From the NCBI RefSeq assembly GCF_006716485.1, contig NZ_VFPD01000002.1, forward strand, positions 674,496-738,495: DNA of 64,000 nt. Direction: 5' to 3'. Below the pieces are notes generated by a model, which saw only the letters and a list, made by a program, of their open reading frames with translations, did no database searches and was not told where the DNA came from. Source of the DNA: Chryseobacterium aquifrigidense (GTDB taxonomy: Bacteria > Bacteroidota > Bacteroidia > Flavobacteriales > Weeksellaceae). Positions 35,607 through 44,326 of the stretch are shown piece by piece. Made by a program: the position numbers and the translations under genes. Every line of letters begins with the position of its first letter. Within the stretch, counting starts at the first letter, position 1.

Positions 35607-35723
35607 ATGAAAGTAAGAGCATCAATTAAAAAAAGAAGCGCTGATTGCAAAATCGTACGCAGAAAAGGTGTACTATTCGTAATCAACAAGAAGAACCCAA
35701 AATTTAAACAAAGACAAGGTTAA
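35607..35723 (+). CDS. rpmJ: 50S ribosomal protein L36, cysteine-poor form
   Basis: A 38-residue protein with the L36 frame MKVRASIKKRSADCKIVRRK and NKKNPKFKQRQG. Only one cysteine (position 14) of the zinc-binding C/C/C/H set is present; the others are replaced by Ser, Asn and Phe. This Bacteroidota form does not need zinc, an inference from the missing ligands. Confidence 0.95.
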   Translation: MKVRASIKKRSADCKIVRRKGVLFVINKKNPKFKQRQG

Positions 35724-35732
35724 CATTAAATT

Positions 35733-36110
35733 ATGGCGAGAATTGCAGGTATTGATTTACCAAAAAACAAAAGAGGTGTTATCGGTTTAACTTACATCTA
35801 TGGAGTAGGAAGAAGTACTTCTTCTGAAATCCTTAAAGCTGCCGGTATCAGCGAAGACAAGAAAGTCAACGAATGGAATGACGATGAATTGGCTGCAATC
35901 AGAACATATATCTCTGAAAACGTAAAAGTAGAAGGAGAATTAAGATCTGAAGTGCAATTGAACATCAAGAGATTGATGGACATAGGATGCCAACGAGGAA
36001 TACGTCACAGACTTGGATTACCTTTAAGAGGCCAGAGAACGAAAAACAACTCTAGAACACGTAAAGGGAAGAGAAAAACTGTTGCTAACAAGAAAAAAGC
36101 TAGTAAATAA
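35733..36110 (+). CDS. rpsM: 30S ribosomal protein S13
   Basis: A 30S head protein contacting the P-site tRNA and the 50S subunit. 125 residues with ARIAGIDLPKNKRGVIGLTY, YGVGRSTSSEILKAAGI and the basic tail RGQRTKNNSRTRKGKRKT. It follows rpmJ by 9 bp. Confidence 0.97.
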   Translation: MARIAGIDLPKNKRGVIGLTYIYGVGRSTSSEILKAAGISEDKKVNEWNDDELAAIRTYISENVKVEGELRSEVQLNIKRLMDIGCQRGIRHRLGLPLRGQRTKNNSRTRKGKRKTVANKKKASK

Positions 36111-36122
36111 TCGTTAGGAATT

Positions 36123-36512
36123 ATGGCAAAACAAACTAAAGTAGTTAAAAAAAGAAAAGTAAAAGTTGAAGCTATTGGTGAAGCTCATATTCAGGCTTCT
36201 TTCAATAACATCATCATTTCTTTAACAAATAAAAACGGAGAGGTTATCTCTTGGGCTTCTGCCGGTAAAATGGGTTTCAGAGGTTCTAAAAAGAATACTC
36301 CATTTGCTGCTCAGATGGCAGCTGAAAATTGCTCTGCTGTAGCTCACGAAGCTGGTTTAAGAAGAGTAAAGGTGTTTGTGAAAGGTCCAGGTGCAGGTAG
36401 AGAATCTGCTATCAGATCTATCCACAATTCAGGAATTGAAGTTAGCGAAATCATTGATGTGACTCCTATGCCACACAATGGATGTAGACCACCAAAAAGA
36501 AGAAGAGTTTAA
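36123..36512 (+). CDS. rpsK: 30S ribosomal protein S11
   Basis: A platform protein of the 30S subunit. 129 residues with EAHIQASFNNIIISLTNKNG, SWASAGKMGFRGSKKNTPFA and the C-terminal MPHNGCRPPKRRRV containing the usual Asn-Gly site. Confidence 0.97.
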   Translation: MAKQTKVVKKRKVKVEAIGEAHIQASFNNIIISLTNKNGEVISWASAGKMGFRGSKKNTPFAAQMAAENCSAVAHEAGLRRVKVFVKGPGAGRESAIRSIHNSGIEVSEIIDVTPMPHNGCRPPKRRRV

Positions 36513-36531
36513 TTTTTAGAATTTACCCATT

Positions 36532-37140
36532 ATGGCAAGATATATTGGACCTAAAACTAAGATTGCTAGAAAGTTTGGTGCTGCAATCTACGGAGATGAT
36601 AAGAACTTCGAAAAAAGAAAAAACCAACCGCCAGGACAACACGGTCCTAACAAAAGAAGAGGTGCTAAAAAATCAGAATATGCAGTTCAGTTAGCTGAAA
36701 AACAAAAAGCTAAATATACTTACGGTATTTTAGAAAGACAGTTTGCTAACTTATTTGACAAAGCACACAGAAGTAAAGGTGTAACAGGGGAAGTTCTATT
36801 ACAACTTTGTGAATCAAGATTGGATAACGTAGTATACAGATTCGGGTTTGCAAAAACTAGATCTGGAGCTAGACAATTAGTTTCTCACAGACACATCACT
36901 GTGAACGGAGAAATTCTTAATATCCCTTCTTACTTGGTAAAAGCTGGTGATGTAATCGCTGTAAGAGAAAAGTCTAAGTCTCTTGAAGTTGTTACCAATG
37001 CATTGGCTTCTAAGTCAAACTATGAGTGGTTACAATTCAACGATGAGAAGAAAGAAGGAACTTTCGTTTCTGCTCCTGAAAGAATCCAGATTCCGGAGGA
37101 CATTAAGGAAAATCTTATCGTCGAACTTTACTCTAAATAA
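36532..37140 (+). CDS. rpsD: 30S ribosomal protein S4
   Basis: A primary 16S-binding protein and alpha-operon repressor in E. coli. 202 residues; the N-terminus (ARYIGPKTKIARKFGAAIY) lacks the zinc cysteines. The S4 RNA-binding domain is at LCESRLDNVVYRFGFAKTRS and QLVSHRHITVNGEILNIPSY. Confidence 0.97.
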   Translation: MARYIGPKTKIARKFGAAIYGDDKNFEKRKNQPPGQHGPNKRRGAKKSEYAVQLAEKQKAKYTYGILERQFANLFDKAHRSKGVTGEVLLQLCESRLDNVVYRFGFAKTRSGARQLVSHRHITVNGEILNIPSYLVKAGDVIAVREKSKSLEVVTNALASKSNYEWLQFNDEKKEGTFVSAPERIQIPEDIKENLIVELYSK

Positions 37141-37173
37141 TTTTTTAATCAAATTTTTGCTCAACCCAATAAT

Positions 37174-38169
37174 ATGGCAATTTTACAATTCATAAAACCC
37201 GATAAAGTAATTTTACTTAACTCTGATGAATTTAAAGGTCAATTTGAATTCAGACCTTTAGAACCAGGTTTCGGGCTTACAATCGGTAATGCTTTGAGAA
37301 GAGTGTTGCTTTCTTCTCTGGAAGGATACGCTATTTCATCTATCAAAATAGAAGGTGTAGAGCACGAATTTTCAACTATTCCAGGAGTAATCGAAGACGT
37401 TACCGAAATTATTCTTAACCTTAAGCAGGTAAGATTAAAAGCTGCAGCAGAAGGCCAGGCTAACGAGCAGGTTGTTGCTAAAGTTTCAGGTCAAACGGTT
37501 ATTACTGCTGGTGATTTAGGAAAGTCTATCAATGGATTTGAGGTTCTGAACCCAGATTTAGTGATTTGCAACCTAAACAGTGATGTAACTTTCGAAATTA
37601 CTTTCAATATTGAAAAAGGAAGAGGGTATGTTCCTTCTGAACAAAATAAATCAAACAATGCTCCTGTAGGAACTATTGCTATTGACTCTATTTTTACGCC
37701 GATCAAGAAAGTACAATACAGCATTGAAAATTATCGTGTAGAGCAAAAAACAGACTACGAAAAACTTGTATTAGATATAGAAACTGACGGGTCTATCAGC
37801 CCTCAGAATGCTTTAACTGAAGCTTCTAAGATATTAATTTATCACTTCATGTTATTCTCTGATGAGAGAATCACGCTTGAAACTGAAGCTGTAAAAGCAT
37901 CTATCCAGTACGATGAAGAAACTCTTCACACAAGACAACTTCTTAAGTCTAAATTAGCAGATATGGATCTTTCTGTAAGAGCCCTTAACTGTCTGAAAGC
38001 AGCTGAAGTAGAAACTCTTGGAGAATTGGTTTCTTACAGTAAGTCTGATTTGATGAAATTCAGAAATTTTGGTAAAAAATCTTTGACAGAACTAGAAGAA
38101 TTAGTGCATTCAAAAGGTCTTAACTTCGGTTTCGACGTTGCAAAATATAAGTTAGACGCTGATAAATAA
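37174..38169 (+). CDS. rpoA: RNA polymerase alpha subunit
   Basis: 331 residues. The N-terminal dimerisation domain shows FEFRPLEPGFGLTIGNALRR and the assembly loops; the C-terminal domain has DLSVRALNCLKAAEVETLGE, where the Arg of SVRALN corresponds to the UP-element-binding residue of E. coli, and KFRNFGKKSLTELEELV. Overlaps no neighbour; rplQ follows by 6 bp. Confidence 0.98.
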   Translation: MAILQFIKPDKVILLNSDEFKGQFEFRPLEPGFGLTIGNALRRVLLSSLEGYAISSIKIEGVEHEFSTIPGVIEDVTEIILNLKQVRLKAAAEGQANEQVVAKVSGQTVITAGDLGKSINGFEVLNPDLVICNLNSDVTFEITFNIEKGRGYVPSEQNKSNNAPVGTIAIDSIFTPIKKVQYSIENYRVEQKTDYEKLVLDIETDGSISPQNALTEASKILIYHFMLFSDERITLETEAVKASIQYDEETLHTRQLLKSKLADMDLSVRALNCLKAAEVETLGELVSYSKSDLMKFRNFGKKSLTELEELVHSKGLNFGFDVAKYKLDADK

Positions 38170-38175
38170 TTAATA

Positions 38176-38697
38176 ATGAGACACGGTAAAAAATTCAATC
38201 ACTTAGGAAGAACAGCTTCTCACAGAAGTGCTTTACTTTCTAATATGGCTTGTTCTCTAATTGAGCATAAAAGAATCAACACTACTGTAGCTAAAGCTAA
38301 AGCTTTAAGAGTATATGTTGAGCCTCTATTAACAAAAGCAAAAGAAGATACTACACATAACAGAAGAGTAGTATTCTCTTACCTTCAAAATAAATTTGCG
38401 GTTGCTGAATTATTCAGAACTGTAGCTCCTAAAATCGCTGAAAGAAACGGTGGTTATACAAGAATCATTAAGACAGGTTTCAGACCAGGTGATGCTGCTG
38501 ATATGGCTCTTATCGAATTAGTAGATTTCAACGAGCTTTACAACCCTAATGCTGAAGAGAAAAAAGCTACAAGAAGAAGCAGAAGATCAACTGCTGCACC
38601 TAAAAAAGCTGAAGCTGTAGTAGCTGAAGCACCTGCAGTAGAAGAGAAAGTAGAAGAAGCTAAAGCTGACACTACTGAAGAAAAAACTGAAGAATAA
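38176..38697 (+). CDS. rplQ: 50S ribosomal protein L17 with an acidic tail
   Basis: Last gene of the cluster. The first 125 residues are a standard L17 (MRHGKKFNHLGRTASHRSAL, MACSLIEHKRINTTVAKAKA, GGYTRIIKTGFRPGDAADMA). A 45-residue tail rich in Ala, Glu and Lys follows, absent in E. coli L17 and typical of flavobacterial forms in my judgement. A strong terminator closes the operon. Confidence 0.97.
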   Translation: MRHGKKFNHLGRTASHRSALLSNMACSLIEHKRINTTVAKAKALRVYVEPLLTKAKEDTTHNRRVVFSYLQNKFAVAELFRTVAPKIAERNGGYTRIIKTGFRPGDAADMALIELVDFNELYNPNAEEKKATRRSRRSTAAPKKAEAVVAEAPAVEEKVEEAKADTTEEKTEE

Positions 38698-38720
38698 TAT
38701 TCATTCAGAAATATAAATAA

Positions 38721-38748
38721 AAACCATCCGTTTTCGGATGGTTTTTTT
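38721..38748 (+). terminator. Terminator of the ribosomal protein cluster
   Basis: The stem AAACCATCCG / CGGATGGTTT with a TTTT loop, followed by seven T. Confidence 0.9.
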
Positions 38749-38801
38749 ATTTTCCATAATATATATAGCCCGATTAGCTAATATATAGACTTAATATGTA
38801 C

Positions 38802-38831
38802 AAATGTCCCTCAATATTGAAGGACATTTTT
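38802..38831. terminator. Hairpin at the end of the 144-residue lipoprotein gene
   Basis: AAATGTCC...GGACATTT encloses an inner TCAATATTGA palindrome. The T run is on the plus-strand side, so termination may work in either direction only weakly. Confidence 0.5.
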
Positions 38832-38833
38832 AT

Positions 38834-39268
38834 TTAGATCTTTGTTCTTTTCAGTTCAATAATATTATTACCCTGTTCAAGGTGAAGACTGTCTCCTTTT
38901 ACCCTTGCGGTCATATCATCTTTCTTATAAATGGTTTCATCCCCTTTGGTTTCCGATTTAGGTAATGTAAATGTTTTCTTATTGCTGGTAATAGCTACTG
39001 TACTTTCTTTCGGGTCGTTTTTGAATATTACCTTTACCAATGTTCCATCGGTAGCTTTATAAACAAAATCTGTTTTCTCAGTTTTCTGACCATTGATATC
39101 TACTGTCGAAGAACTTTGCGTTACAGAATCTATTTTTCCATTATGGTCTGTAATTACAGTTTCTGAACTGTCTGTTTTGATAACGCTTTTGTTTCCGCTT
39201 TCACTTTTTTTACAGCTGACTACAGCTAATGCCAATACAGCACTTAATGCTAAGAGACTTTTTTTCAT
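38834..39268 (-). CDS. Lipoprotein, possibly MliC-like
   Basis: A 144-residue lipoprotein (signal ALSAVLALAVVSC, Cys19). Residues 25-65 are a Ser/Thr/Asp-rich linker. The C-terminal half (FVYKATDGTLVKVIFKND ... ARVKGDSLHLEQGNNIIEL) is a small beta domain whose pattern resembles membrane-bound lysozyme inhibitors of the MliC type. The match is by pattern only and the cysteines of MliC are missing. Single-gene unit, divergent from the GH35 gene. Confidence 0.55.
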   Translation of the reverse strand: MKKSLLALSAVLALAVVSCKKSESGNKSVIKTDSSETVITDHNGKIDSVTQSSSTVDINGQKTEKTDFVYKATDGTLVKVIFKNDPKESTVAITSNKKTFTLPKSETKGDETIYKKDDMTARVKGDSLHLEQGNNIIELKRTKI

Positions 39269-39334
39269 GATTATATTATTTGATATTCAATATGATTTTT
39301 ATACTTTAATTTTACAAAAATCATGCCTTACAAT

Positions 39335-41188
39335 ATGAGAAATTTTAACCGATATTTATGCATTATTCTTTTATTTTTCTCCTTGAATACTGTGTTTTCA
39401 CAGAAGGGAAATTTTGAAATAAAAGATGGACATTTCTTCCTGAACGGAAAACTATTTACCATATACTCCGGTGAAATGCATTATCCGAGAGTTCCTTCAG
39501 AATACTGGAAGCATCGCCTGGAGATGATGAAAGCTATGGGGTTGAATACTGTTACCACCTATGTATTTTGGAATTATCATGAAGAAACACCGGATAAATG
39601 GAATTTTACAGGTGAGAAAAATTTACAGAAGTTCATCAGGACAGCACAGGAAGTCGGCTTATACGTCATTATCCGGCCCGGGCCTTATGTTTGTGCAGAA
39701 TGGGAATTTGGCGGATATCCGTGGTGGCTGCAGAAAAATAAAAATCTGGAAATAAGAAGAGACAACAAAGCCTTTTTAGAAGAGTGCCAGAAATATATCA
39801 GTCAGCTGACAAAACAGATCGTACCTCTTCAGATTAACAATGGAGGTCCCGTAATTATGGTACAGGCAGAAAATGAATTTGGATCTTATGTCGCCCAAAG
39901 AAAAGATATTCCCCTGGAAGAACATAGAAAATACAGCCATAAGATTAAAGATATGCTATTGAAAAGTGGGATTTCTGTACCATTATTTACTTCAGACGGA
40001 AGCTCGCTTTTTAAAGGGGGTTCCATTGAAGGAGCTTTACCCACTGCGAATGGAGAAAGTGATATTGCTGTTTTAAAGAAAAGTATCAATGAATATAATG
40101 AAGGGAAAGGCCCATATATGGTTGCAGAATATTATCCCGGCTGGCTTGATCACTGGGCAGAACCATTCGTGAGGGTTTCTGCAGAAGAAGTGCTGAAGCA
40201 AACAAAACTGTACATAGAAAATGGTATTTCTTTTAATTACTATATGATTCATGGAGGAACCAACTTTGGGTTTACCAGCGGTGCCAATTACGATAAGGAT
40301 CATGACATCCAGCCGGATCTTACAAGTTATGATTATGACGCTCCTATCAGTGAAGCAGGATGGACAACTCCTAAATACAATGCATTAAGAGAAGTTTTTC
40401 AAGCTATCAATAAAAGTAAACTTCCGGATGTTCCAAAACCCGTAAAGGTCATCACCATCCCACAAATAAAATTTTCAAAAGTAAATTCTCTGTTTGATCT
40501 TACCGACCATCAGAAACCTATTATTAGTGACCAGCCCCTTACATTTGAAGATCTGAACATCGGAAACGGATATGTTCTTTACAGAAGAAAGTTTGACAAA
40601 GATTATAAAGGAATATTGGAAATAAACGGTCTGCGTGATTATGCGAATGTTTATATCAATGGCCAATGGAAAGGTGAATTGAACAGAGTACATAAAAAGT
40701 ATGATCTTGATATTGAAATAAAATCCGGAGACCGGCTGGAAATTCTGGTTGAAAATATGGGCAGAATCAATTATGGAGCAGAGATTGTTCATAATCTAAA
40801 GGGAATTATCAGCCCCGTAAAAATTAATGGTACTGAAATTTTCGGAAATTGGGAAATGCTTCCCCTGCCTTTTGAAAGCTTCCCAAAACATAATTTTAAA
40901 AAGAGAGATATTGCTTTTCACTCACCCGTAATTCAGGAAGCAGAATTTATGCTTGATGAAACAGGAGATACTTTTCTGGATATGAGAAATTTTGGAAAAG
41001 GTATTGTTTTTATCAATGGGAGAAATGTAGGAAGATACTGGAGTACTGCAGGTCCCCAACAAACCCTTTATATTCCCGGAGTGTGGCTGAAAAAAGGAAA
41101 AAACCGCATTCAAATCTTTGAACAGATCAAATTCCATAATACTATAAGCAGTATTGATCATCCTATTCTTGATCAGATTGTAAAATAA
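39335..41188 (+). CDS. Exported GH35 beta-galactosidase
   Basis: A 617-residue glycoside hydrolase. Signal peptide YLCIILLFFSLNTVFSQ, then the GH35 barrel: IYSGEMHYPRVPSEYWKHRL, TVTTYVFWNYHE, IIRPGPYVCAEWEFGGYPWW. The acid/base Glu is in MVQAENEFGSY and the likely nucleophile Glu in VAEYYPGWLDHW. The C-terminal half has beta-sandwich domains, ending in FLDMRNFGKGIVFINGRNVG and YIPGVWLKKGKN, a jelly-roll often found in this family. An ATG four codons upstream is also possible. The substrate is probably a beta-galactoside from plant or host glycans. Confidence 0.92.
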   Translation: MRNFNRYLCIILLFFSLNTVFSQKGNFEIKDGHFFLNGKLFTIYSGEMHYPRVPSEYWKHRLEMMKAMGLNTVTTYVFWNYHEETPDKWNFTGEKNLQKFIRTAQEVGLYVIIRPGPYVCAEWEFGGYPWWLQKNKNLEIRRDNKAFLEECQKYISQLTKQIVPLQINNGGPVIMVQAENEFGSYVAQRKDIPLEEHRKYSHKIKDMLLKSGISVPLFTSDGSSLFKGGSIEGALPTANGESDIAVLKKSINEYNEGKGPYMVAEYYPGWLDHWAEPFVRVSAEEVLKQTKLYIENGISFNYYMIHGGTNFGFTSGANYDKDHDIQPDLTSYDYDAPISEAGWTTPKYNALREVFQAINKSKLPDVPKPVKVITIPQIKFSKVNSLFDLTDHQKPIISDQPLTFEDLNIGNGYVLYRRKFDKDYKGILEINGLRDYANVYINGQWKGELNRVHKKYDLDIEIKSGDRLEILVENMGRINYGAEIVHNLKGIISPVKINGTEIFGNWEMLPLPFESFPKHNFKKRDIAFHSPVIQEAEFMLDETGDTFLDMRNFGKGIVFINGRNVGRYWSTAGPQQTLYIPGVWLKKGKNRIQIFEQIKFHNTISSIDHPILDQIVK

Positions 41189-41340
41189 CTGTTAGTGTAA
41201 AGTGTCTTATTATTTCTTATTGGCTTTATCTTTAAATTTATTGTGAAATATTTAGGCATATATTATTTTTGGAATGAAAAATTGATTAAATTTAATAAAG
41301 TCTAAAAGACTGAACGATAACTTCAAACTCAAACAATAAT

Positions 41341-41361
41341 ATTACACAAACGTGTAATTGA
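41341..41361. promoter_or_regulatory. Dyad overlapping the promoter of the two-component locus
   Basis: ATTACAC-AAAC-GTGTAAT is a perfect 7+7 dyad. Its right arm runs into ATTG, a possible -33 box, 20 nt before GAAATTTG, a near -7 box (41381-41388). The ten bases GTGTAATTGA recur at 44271-44280 before the small membrane-protein gene. Confidence 0.5.
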
Positions 41362-41406
41362 TTTCAATCTGTTTTCTGTTGAAATTTGCTTCAAACAAAC
41401 AAAGTC

Positions 41407-42039
41407 ATGAGCATTTCCATAGCCATAGTAGAAGACGAGAAAAACTACAACAATGCGTTGAAGAAGGTCATCAATTATCAGAAGGATATGAAAGTGATCG
41501 CTCAGTTCTTTGATGGCAATGATGCTATAACGAATTTACCTGATATTTCTCCTGACGTTGTGATGATGGATATCCAGTTACAGGATATGCTCGGAATCGA
41601 AATCATAGAAAAATTACGAAAAGAAATGCCCGATACACAGTTTATCATGTGTACCAGCTTTGATGATGATGAAAAGATTTTTAATTCTTTAAAGGCAGGC
41701 GCTATGGGATATCTGGTAAAAGGCGAAAGTATGGATAAGATTCTTTCCTCAATACGGGACGTATATCAGGGAGGTGCTCCTATGAGTTTTTCTATTGCAA
41801 GAAGGGTATTGAATCATTTCGAGAAGAAACTTCCTGAGATAAAAGGTTTTGATGAACTTACGGAACGCGAAAAAGAAATCCTTGAACTTCTTTCCCAGGG
41901 TCTTCTTTACAAAGAGATTGCAGATAAAAAATTCATCAGTATTGATACCGTTAAAAAACACGTAGGAAATATCTATAGAAAACTCCACGTCAACAATAAA
42001 GTGGAGGCAGTCAATAAATTTAATCAATCAAAAAACTAA
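41407..42039 (+). CDS. NarL/FixJ-type response regulator
   Basis: A 210-residue regulator. Receiver domain: acidic residues in VEDEKN, phospho-acceptor Asp55 in PDVVMMDIQLQDMLG, Thr/Ser in MCTSFDDDE and Lys in GYLVKGES. LuxR-type helix-turn-helix at about 145-205 (LTEREKEILELLSQGLLYKE, then KKFISIDTVKKHVGNIYRKL). The ATG was preferred to a TTG seven codons upstream. First of four closely packed genes that end with its cognate histidine kinase. Confidence 0.92.
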   Translation: MSISIAIVEDEKNYNNALKKVINYQKDMKVIAQFFDGNDAITNLPDISPDVVMMDIQLQDMLGIEIIEKLRKEMPDTQFIMCTSFDDDEKIFNSLKAGAMGYLVKGESMDKILSSIRDVYQGGAPMSFSIARRVLNHFEKKLPEIKGFDELTEREKEILELLSQGLLYKEIADKKFISIDTVKKHVGNIYRKLHVNNKVEAVNKFNQSKN

Positions 42040-42045
42040 GAAATT

Positions 42046-42837
42046 ATGGAAAATTCAAATGCAACAAGTCAGGTAATCCCTGATGATAATTTAACTTACA
42101 GAGAAGGCCCTATCGGTAATAAACTTGAACAGCTAGTTGAAGATGTGTCGGAAATTAGGCCAATCAGCCAGATTCTGGCAAAAAGTTTTATTGACAGTGC
42201 TAAAAAGGGAGTTTTGCTATTTATGCAAAATCAAAATGTGAATTTTAATCTCGGAGGTATTTATGCTGTAGAACATTCATTAATGAAAAATATTTGTGAC
42301 CTCATGAATGATATTAAAGCGACCTATTTAACATTCACTTTCGTACAGATAGATCCACAGGATTCCAGGTTGCGACTTACACCTTATTCTGAAAACAAAG
42401 TGATCTACATGGTGGCCTCTTTGCAAACAGAGGGGAAAAATACCATTGATGAGCATAATTATCTTATCATTAATGCCAATCAGGATTTTTCACTTAAGGA
42501 TCTGAGAATTTCCGATGAGAATGTAAAAGCACTTTATGATTTTTATCTTCAGAATGGACATCAGGTATTGACTAATTATCTAGGGCGAAATAATACACGT
42601 TATATCAGTTATCATATCGTTGATCTGATAGATACCTTATCAAAAGATCGTAGTGATACATTTATCATCAATCTTTGCGAGATCAGTGATGTCAAGAAAG
42701 TGATTTTTGAAAATAATCTTGGAGATAAGTTTCGGGAAGACCAATATGAAAAACACTTTGAAACCCACGAAAAACAAATGACGCTGGTTTTTAGCACAGA
42801 CAAGGGATATTACGATATGGGCTCATTATATCCTTAA
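42046..42837 (+). CDS. Unknown protein in the two-component operon
   Basis: A 263-residue soluble protein with no signal peptide or membrane segment. It shows alternating strands and helices (GVLLFMQNQNVNFNLGGIY, IKATYLTFTFVQIDPQDSR, KVIYMVASLQTEG, RYISYHIVDLIDTLSKD) and no recognised domain. It is 6 bp after the regulator and 1 bp before the 7-TM-like protein gene, so it is surely co-transcribed and probably a partner of the signalling pathway. Confidence 0.65.
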   Translation: MENSNATSQVIPDDNLTYREGPIGNKLEQLVEDVSEIRPISQILAKSFIDSAKKGVLLFMQNQNVNFNLGGIYAVEHSLMKNICDLMNDIKATYLTFTFVQIDPQDSRLRLTPYSENKVIYMVASLQTEGKNTIDEHNYLIINANQDFSLKDLRISDENVKALYDFYLQNGHQVLTNYLGRNNTRYISYHIVDLIDTLSKDRSDTFIINLCEISDVKKVIFENNLGDKFREDQYEKHFETHEKQMTLVFSTDKGYYDMGSLYP

Positions 42838-42838
42838 G

Positions 42839-43474
42839 ATGTTGATCCAGGTAATTTATATTGCAGTACTCTTGGCGGCTACTGTAAAGTCTATAGTTTT
42901 AGCTGGAAAGAAAGGTCTTTCCAGCCAAAACTATTTTGCGGTATTTTTGTTTCTGTCGCTTTGCCTGGAGCTGTATGGCCATTATAAAATATTCAATAAA
43001 GAATTTGACTTTGCTTATCTGTTTAATTATTACAGCATTTTTTTGATTATTTTTTTTGGCATCTACTATGCTAAAATTTTCCCCCGGAAACTCAGTGTAT
43101 TTTCCCGGTATGTTCTGATGGCCATACTTGCGTATATTATTCTCTTTGTAAAGTTTTATAGTGATAACTATGAAAATACATTAGGAATATTAGTATGCTT
43201 TTATTTCATCATTAATGTGTTGGTTTGGTTGTACATCAGACTGAAAAATTTTGACGAAATAAAAATTCTGGACGATCCGCATTTCTGGGTTTCCTGTGGT
43301 TTGCTTTTCTGGAGTATCTTTTTTATTTTCAGATCTATTCCCATGTTTTTCCTTCAGGATAATGATCCCGGGCTTCTGCACATCTTGAAAGTGATGCAGT
43401 ATTGTGTTAATATCATTATGTATGGATTGTTCTATATTGCTTTAAGGAAATTTGAAAATAAAAAAACAATATGA
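42839..43474 (+). CDS. Multi-pass membrane protein in the two-component operon
   Basis: A 211-residue protein with six or seven predicted transmembrane helices (first at 3-18, then 31-48, 60-76, 88-105, 112-132, 147-166 and 183-203). No catalytic motif is visible. Its last codons overlap the kinase gene by 4 bp (ATGA). The kinase has a single short N-terminal helix and no sensor domain, so this protein may be its sensor. Confidence 0.7.
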   Translation: MLIQVIYIAVLLAATVKSIVLAGKKGLSSQNYFAVFLFLSLCLELYGHYKIFNKEFDFAYLFNYYSIFLIIFFGIYYAKIFPRKLSVFSRYVLMAILAYIILFVKFYSDNYENTLGILVCFYFIINVLVWLYIRLKNFDEIKILDDPHFWVSCGLLFWSIFFIFRSIPMFFLQDNDPGLLHILKVMQYCVNIIMYGLFYIALRKFENKKTI

Positions 43475-44259
43475 AACAGCTGCCGGATACCATACGATTG
43501 GCTTATATTATGGCTGTTATTTTGTTAATAACTTTCGTCATCTTTATTGTTTTAATAGTTGTTCTGTATAATAAAAGACAGCTCTTTTTTATTCAGCAGC
43601 AACAGCTCAAAGAAGCAGAACACCAAAACCAGCTTCTCCAGAAAGAGTTGGAAAAACAAAAAGTACTGGAGCAGGAACGGGAACGTATCTCCCATGATAT
43701 GCACGATGATCTTGGAGCCGGAATTTCTGCATTGAAACTTCAGGCGGAATTTCTAAAACAGAAAGCAGAAGACGATGATCTGCAAAACGATATCGATGAA
43801 CTTCTGAAGACCTCTGAAGAAATGAATATCTCCATGAGGGAAATGCTCTGGAGTCTGAACTCAGGAAATGATACATTGGGAAGCTTTGTCGATTATGCTA
43901 TCCTTTATACGGGGAACTTTTTAAAGAAAACAAAAATCAGGGTGTATTCAGAATGCGAAGATATCATTGCAGAAGCACCCATCTCTACGGAAATGAGGCG
44001 GAATCTTTTTCTCTGCTTAAAAGAAGCCGTCAACAACGTGTACAAACACAGCCATGCAGATACTTTGAAACTTTCATTTTCGCAGAAAGAAAATAAGTTT
44101 TCTATGAAAATTTCCGATAACGGAAACGGAATTCCTGATGGGCAGAAAGAAGGTAACGGCCTTAGAAATATGAAACGAAGAATGAATGAATTATCAGGAG
44201 AATGTATAATCATATCCGAAAACGCCGGAATCTGTTTGGTGTTCAACATAACACTATAA
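43471..44259 (+). CDS. Sensor histidine kinase (HisKA_3 type)
   Basis: A 262-residue kinase. One transmembrane helix (about 11-32), a Gln/Glu-rich coiled coil (40-72), the dimerisation and phospho-acceptor segment RERISHDMHDDLGAGISALK with His78 as the likely phosphorylated residue, and a HATPase domain with LKEAVNNVYKHSHA (N box), DNGNGIPDG (G1) and GNGLRNMKRRMNEL (G2). It has no extracellular sensing domain. Start codon overlaps the stop of the membrane protein gene by 4 bp. Confidence 0.93.
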   Translation: MKQLPDTIRLAYIMAVILLITFVIFIVLIVVLYNKRQLFFIQQQQLKEAEHQNQLLQKELEKQKVLEQERERISHDMHDDLGAGISALKLQAEFLKQKAEDDDLQNDIDELLKTSEEMNISMREMLWSLNSGNDTLGSFVDYAILYTGNFLKKTKIRVYSECEDIIAEAPISTEMRRNLFLCLKEAVNNVYKHSHADTLKLSFSQKENKFSMKISDNGNGIPDGQKEGNGLRNMKRRMNELSGECIIISENAGICLVFNITL

Positions 44260-44275
44260 ATACCCCTTTTGTGTA

Positions 44276-44307
44276 ATTGACGGGTTCGTTTTTTAGAGAT
44301 AAATTTG
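44276..44307 (+). promoter_or_regulatory. Promoter of the 109-residue membrane protein gene
   Basis: ATTG (-33), a 20-nt spacer and TAAATTTG (-7). The -33 box is inside GTGTAATTGA (44271-44280), identical to the sequence in front of the response regulator gene. Confidence 0.6.
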
Positions 44308-44326
44308 GTATATAAAATTAAAAGCC

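Noticed and set aside
41189..41340. Possible RNA gene in the gap before the two-component locus
   Set aside because: No tRNA-like fold, no strong hairpin and no terminator; only AT-rich spacer seen.
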